Below are positions 61,586-64,000 of a stretch of DNA of 64,000 nucleotides, piece by piece; position 1 is the stretch's first letter, and each line of letters opens with the position of its first letter. The DNA comes from Adiantum capillus-veneris (taxonomy: Eukaryota > Streptophyta > Polypodiopsida > Polypodiales > Pteridaceae): positions 77,397,884 through 77,461,883 of the forward strand of contig CM043944.1 in the NCBI GenBank assembly GCA_014529385.2. The letters are read 5' to 3'. The notes under the pieces were generated by a model. The model saw only the letters and a program-made list of their open reading frames with translations. It searched no databases and was not told the origin of the DNA. The position numbers and the translations under genes were made by a program.

Positions 61586-63176
61586 TGTCATAATAATCAA
61601 TATCTAATTCTCCTAAATGATTTTCTCATATTAAAGTGATCATTTAATGTGGGGAAGTGCCAAGGGAGAAAAAGCTAGAATATTGGTTAAGTTAGCAGAC
61701 CGGCCATAGTAGGGATCCAAAGGAGGGAAATTAGGGATCCAAAGGGGGGGCCATCTGCAAAAGAACCATGTGAAACAATGGGCCAAAAAGACCCTAAGGT
61801 TCAGCCCATTAAGACTTCCAAAATGCTAAGGTTCCAAAATTCAAAGGTTGTGTCCAAAGGTCAACCCTAGGGAAAATTGGATGCTTAGTGTGTGCCCAAA
61901 AAGTCTTTCTACATCCCTACATGGGAGGGGGCGAGCCCCAAAGCTAGGGGATGAGAGAGAAAGCCACACACACACACACACAGGCTCCCTTTACACAAAG
62001 GGAATGAGGGACACATGTCAGCTCCCTAGGCCAGATGCCCACAAGGTGTGCCCAATTCCTATTGGAAGACCCTTGAAGTGGACCAATGAGAATTAAGCTA
62101 GAGTAAATCTAGTTTAATTAATTTAAAAACATTTAATAAAAGAAACCAATGAGAATTAAGTCTCCTAGAAGACTATTGGGCAGTCTCCCAAGGGGTCCAA
62201 TGAGCATTCAGGAGCCCCATGGCTTGCCTGATTCCTATTGGCCAGGAGGCAAAGGGGTCCAATGAGAGTTTAGTTTAATTATTTAATTACCTAAAGCTCT
62301 CACAAAAGGGGAAAGGGGGACACATGTCAAAGGCTATCACTTATGCTGCTTAATTCCTATTGGCTTGACCTGGGGAGGTCCAATGAGGCAAAGGCCAGAC
62401 TTATTTAGCAGCTAGGGCTCGCCCAAGAGAGAGGGGGGGCTGATTTTTGCTTGGCATTGACACACACACTCTCACACTTGACCATGTGTGAAGGGAAAAT
62501 ACTCTATCTCCTCCCAAGCTTTAATGGAGAGCTCATCACCTACTCCAAGCTTGTGAGATAGAAGCCTACATCAACACTCTCTTGGCATGTGGATGCAAAT
62601 CCAACCAAGAGCCAAGCTTCAATGCATGCTCATCTTCTCTACCAAGCTAATTACTAAGCTAAGCTATGCTAATATGAGTGATTATGTGAGGAGATGTACT
62701 TCTTTCTCGTAAGATACTTCTTTTTCCTCTCAATCTACTCTCATACCCTGCTAGCTCTCACCATCTTCGAAGGTGTGTGAGGTCTTGGGTCTGAGAACGG
62801 GGATAATTCAAGTTGTGTTTGATTAAGTGTTTTGCTTGGTGTATGAAGCTTCCATCTTCATTGCACTAGCTAGTCTTGAAGGAACACAAAGAATTGTATT
62901 GTACAATGTCTCTCTTGATGGGAGAAACCATAATACAAAGCCTTTTGGAGGGGGGACCGGCTCCATGCAAATCCGGTCCTCAACTGTTGTCAATAGCTTA
63001 ATTGCTCTCTCTTTTGAAAGTATTGTCGATGCTATCTAACTAGGTGTTATGCTTTTTGTTGCTCTCTCCACCCAAGCACTCTTGTAATTCTCATTAGGAA
63101 TCTATTCTAATGAAATGCCCACTATATTCATGCTAATTTCCGCTACACATAAGATTTTAGGCCATTAAATGTTACA
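61586..63176 (+). repeat. 5' LTR, family A copy 4
   Basis: 1591 bp, TGTCATAATAATCAATATC to AATGTTACA. Shares the ends and the last ~500 bp with the other LTRs. The middle (61700-62400) is different and holds repeated ATTGG/CCAAT pairs. Short (AC)n at 61965-61981. Confidence 0.93.
62055..62395 (+). repeat. Amplified CCTATTGG ... GTCCAATGAG module
   Basis: Pairs of inverted boxes at 62061/62083, 62174/62197, 62237/62260 and 62359/62381, plus a lone CCAATGAG at 62146. The other family A LTRs have a single pair (for example 2705/2727). CCAAT boxes are NF-Y-type sites, so this may be a promoter enlargement; function is inference. Confidence 0.7.
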
Positions 63177-63177
63177 T

Positions 63178-63400
63178 TGGTATCAGAGCTCAAGGTTTCT
63201 CTTTTCTTGCTCAAGAAGGGAGGTCCTCAAGCTAGCTACAAATGGTTGGTATTATTAATTGCCTGTGAGTAAGTAGAATAGGGATTTTTCAGCCTTGCAG
63301 TGCGCCTGCCTTTGTGCAGTTAACGGGGCATCACCGTCGAGAGCTATGGTCTTAATAGTGGAGTCCTACGGGGCTTGCCTACGGCTTAACCACTATTGAG
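63178..63400 (+). promoter_or_regulatory. Primer site and leader stem-loop, copy 4
   Basis: TGGTATCAGAGC at 63178-63189. Stem CTTAATAGTGG (63351-63361) with CCACTATTGAG (63390-63400). One base pair differs from copies 2 and 3 by changes on both strands. Confidence 0.7.
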
Positions 63401-63593
63401 CTATTAGAAGCTTGACAGGAGCCGGTGCTGTTTTGGTGTCGAAAGACCCTCTCTTCTATTCCTTGCAATTAATGGTATTCGAGCCGCGGGTACAGTAGCT
63501 TGAGTGCTTTTTCTAAAGGGGTAAAGAGGAGTAGCAACTAGGGCTTGAAGTGCCAAAGTACACCTAAAAAGTTTACACCTAAAAGTTGTTAGA

Positions 63594-64000
63594 ATGGCTG
63601 ACAATAGTAAAGAGAGTGAAATTAATGTTGATAACTTTGATTTTGCTCATGAGCAAGCTACTAATGATGCTTCAATGCTTGTTAACTATCTTGTTTCTAG
63701 GCTTCAACAAGCCATGGGCAATCCATCTCTCCAAAGTGAAGTGCAACGGCAGCTCCGTGCTCACGGGATTCTCCAAGCTCATCACCATGACGAGAGAACA
63801 CCTAGGAAGCCTCCTTGTGAGACTACCAAAAGAGGTCTCTCTCCGATTCGGGAAGAAGAAGAGAATCCATATGAAGGGCTCAAGAACTTACTTCTGGATG
63901 ATGCATCTCCTTCCCAAAGGAGAACTCAAGAGCCTCCACCGAAGGAACGAGAAAGAAGCGAGTCTCCCGCCACCTCGGCGGAGATGGCTCCACGAAGACG
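63594..64000 (+). CDS. Family A gag, copy 4 (open to the window edge)
   Basis: ATG at 63594 (MADNSKESEINVDNFDFAHE), then 135 codons with no stop to base 64000. The start is shared with copies 1 and 2. Contains LVSRLQQAMGNPSLQ and LRAHGILQ helices, then an Arg/Glu/Ser-rich segment (KRGLSPIREEEE, KERERSESPATSAEMAPRR). The capsid domain should follow beyond the window. The longer linker with NPYEGLKNLLLDDASPSQ is absent from copies 1-3, so either they lost it or this copy gained it. Confidence 0.9.
   Translation, partial: MADNSKESEINVDNFDFAHEQATNDASMLVNYLVSRLQQAMGNPSLQSEVQRQLRAHGILQAHHHDERTPRKPPCETTKRGLSPIREEEENPYEGLKNLLLDDASPSQRRTQEPPPKERERSESPATSAEMAPRR

Larger units (their letters stand above)
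61586..64000 (+). mobile_element. Ty3/gypsy family A copy 4 (5' part, runs off window)
   Basis: LTR 61586-63176, primer site 63178-63189, leader, and gag from 63594 open to the window end. Inserted into copia copy 2. The LTR has diverged from copies 1-3 in its middle, and its gag is the only one of the four without a stop in the part seen, so it may be a younger or less damaged copy. Confidence 0.93.

Overview
The window looks like intergenic heterochromatin of a land plant, almost wholly built from nested transposable elements. Plant-type features are Ty3/gypsy and Ty1/copia elements with initiator-Met tRNA primer sites (TGGTATCAGAGC), a Tat-type gypsy element with two RNase H domains, L1-like and other LINEs, and a BED/DUF659/hATC transposase. 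I see no ordinary host gene, rRNA, tRNA or CRISPR array. Long (CT)n and (AC)n tracts inside LTRs, the unfamiliar element families and an unusual hAT element make a seed-free vascular plant such as a fern my guess. That is inference only.

Layout. 1-12200: an old minus-strand gypsy relic, cut at 2204 by a complete gypsy copy of 'family A' (2204-10545) and carrying a minus-strand copia scrap (10681-11238). 13081-13560: LINE scrap. 13790-29540: copia copy 1, split at 16530 by a 10.75-kb Tat-like gypsy element (16530-27279, 4-bp target duplication GCGT). 30500-33220: LINE 3' end, split by a 1.64-kb insert (31200-32843, target duplication ACGT). 33221-36953: decayed sequence with gypsy and copia scraps. 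36954-52345: family A copy 2 plus a partial further copy, arranged LTR-internal-LTR-internal. Its first LTR holds a 7.6-kb hAT transposon (37896-45491), and its gag holds a solo LTR (47400-48198). 54891-57090: a different LINE with a YADD reverse transcriptase. 58610-61585: copia copy 2, cut at 61586 by family A copy 4, whose gag is open to the window end.

The most interesting object is the hAT transposon. It has an 8-bp target duplication (TTCTCCAT) and short terminal inverted repeats with palindromic CGATCGAAA motifs just inside. A nearly intact transposase lies on the minus strand. Converging on it are two plus-strand cargo genes: a protein-kinase-like gene that retains the glycine loop, beta-3 Lys, HxD...N loop and D-W-G motif, preceded by a plausible spliced 5' leader, and a second gene with a coiled-coil segment that I do not recognise. 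I know of no described plant hAT carrying a kinase, so this is my candidate for an undescribed system.

Other notable points are a covarying stem-loop between primer site and gag in family A, unequal LTRs in the Tat-like element, and a gag-integrase fusion made by internal deletion. Coordinates of decayed domains are approximate to a few tens of bases; LTR ends supported by TG..CA and primer sites are sharper.
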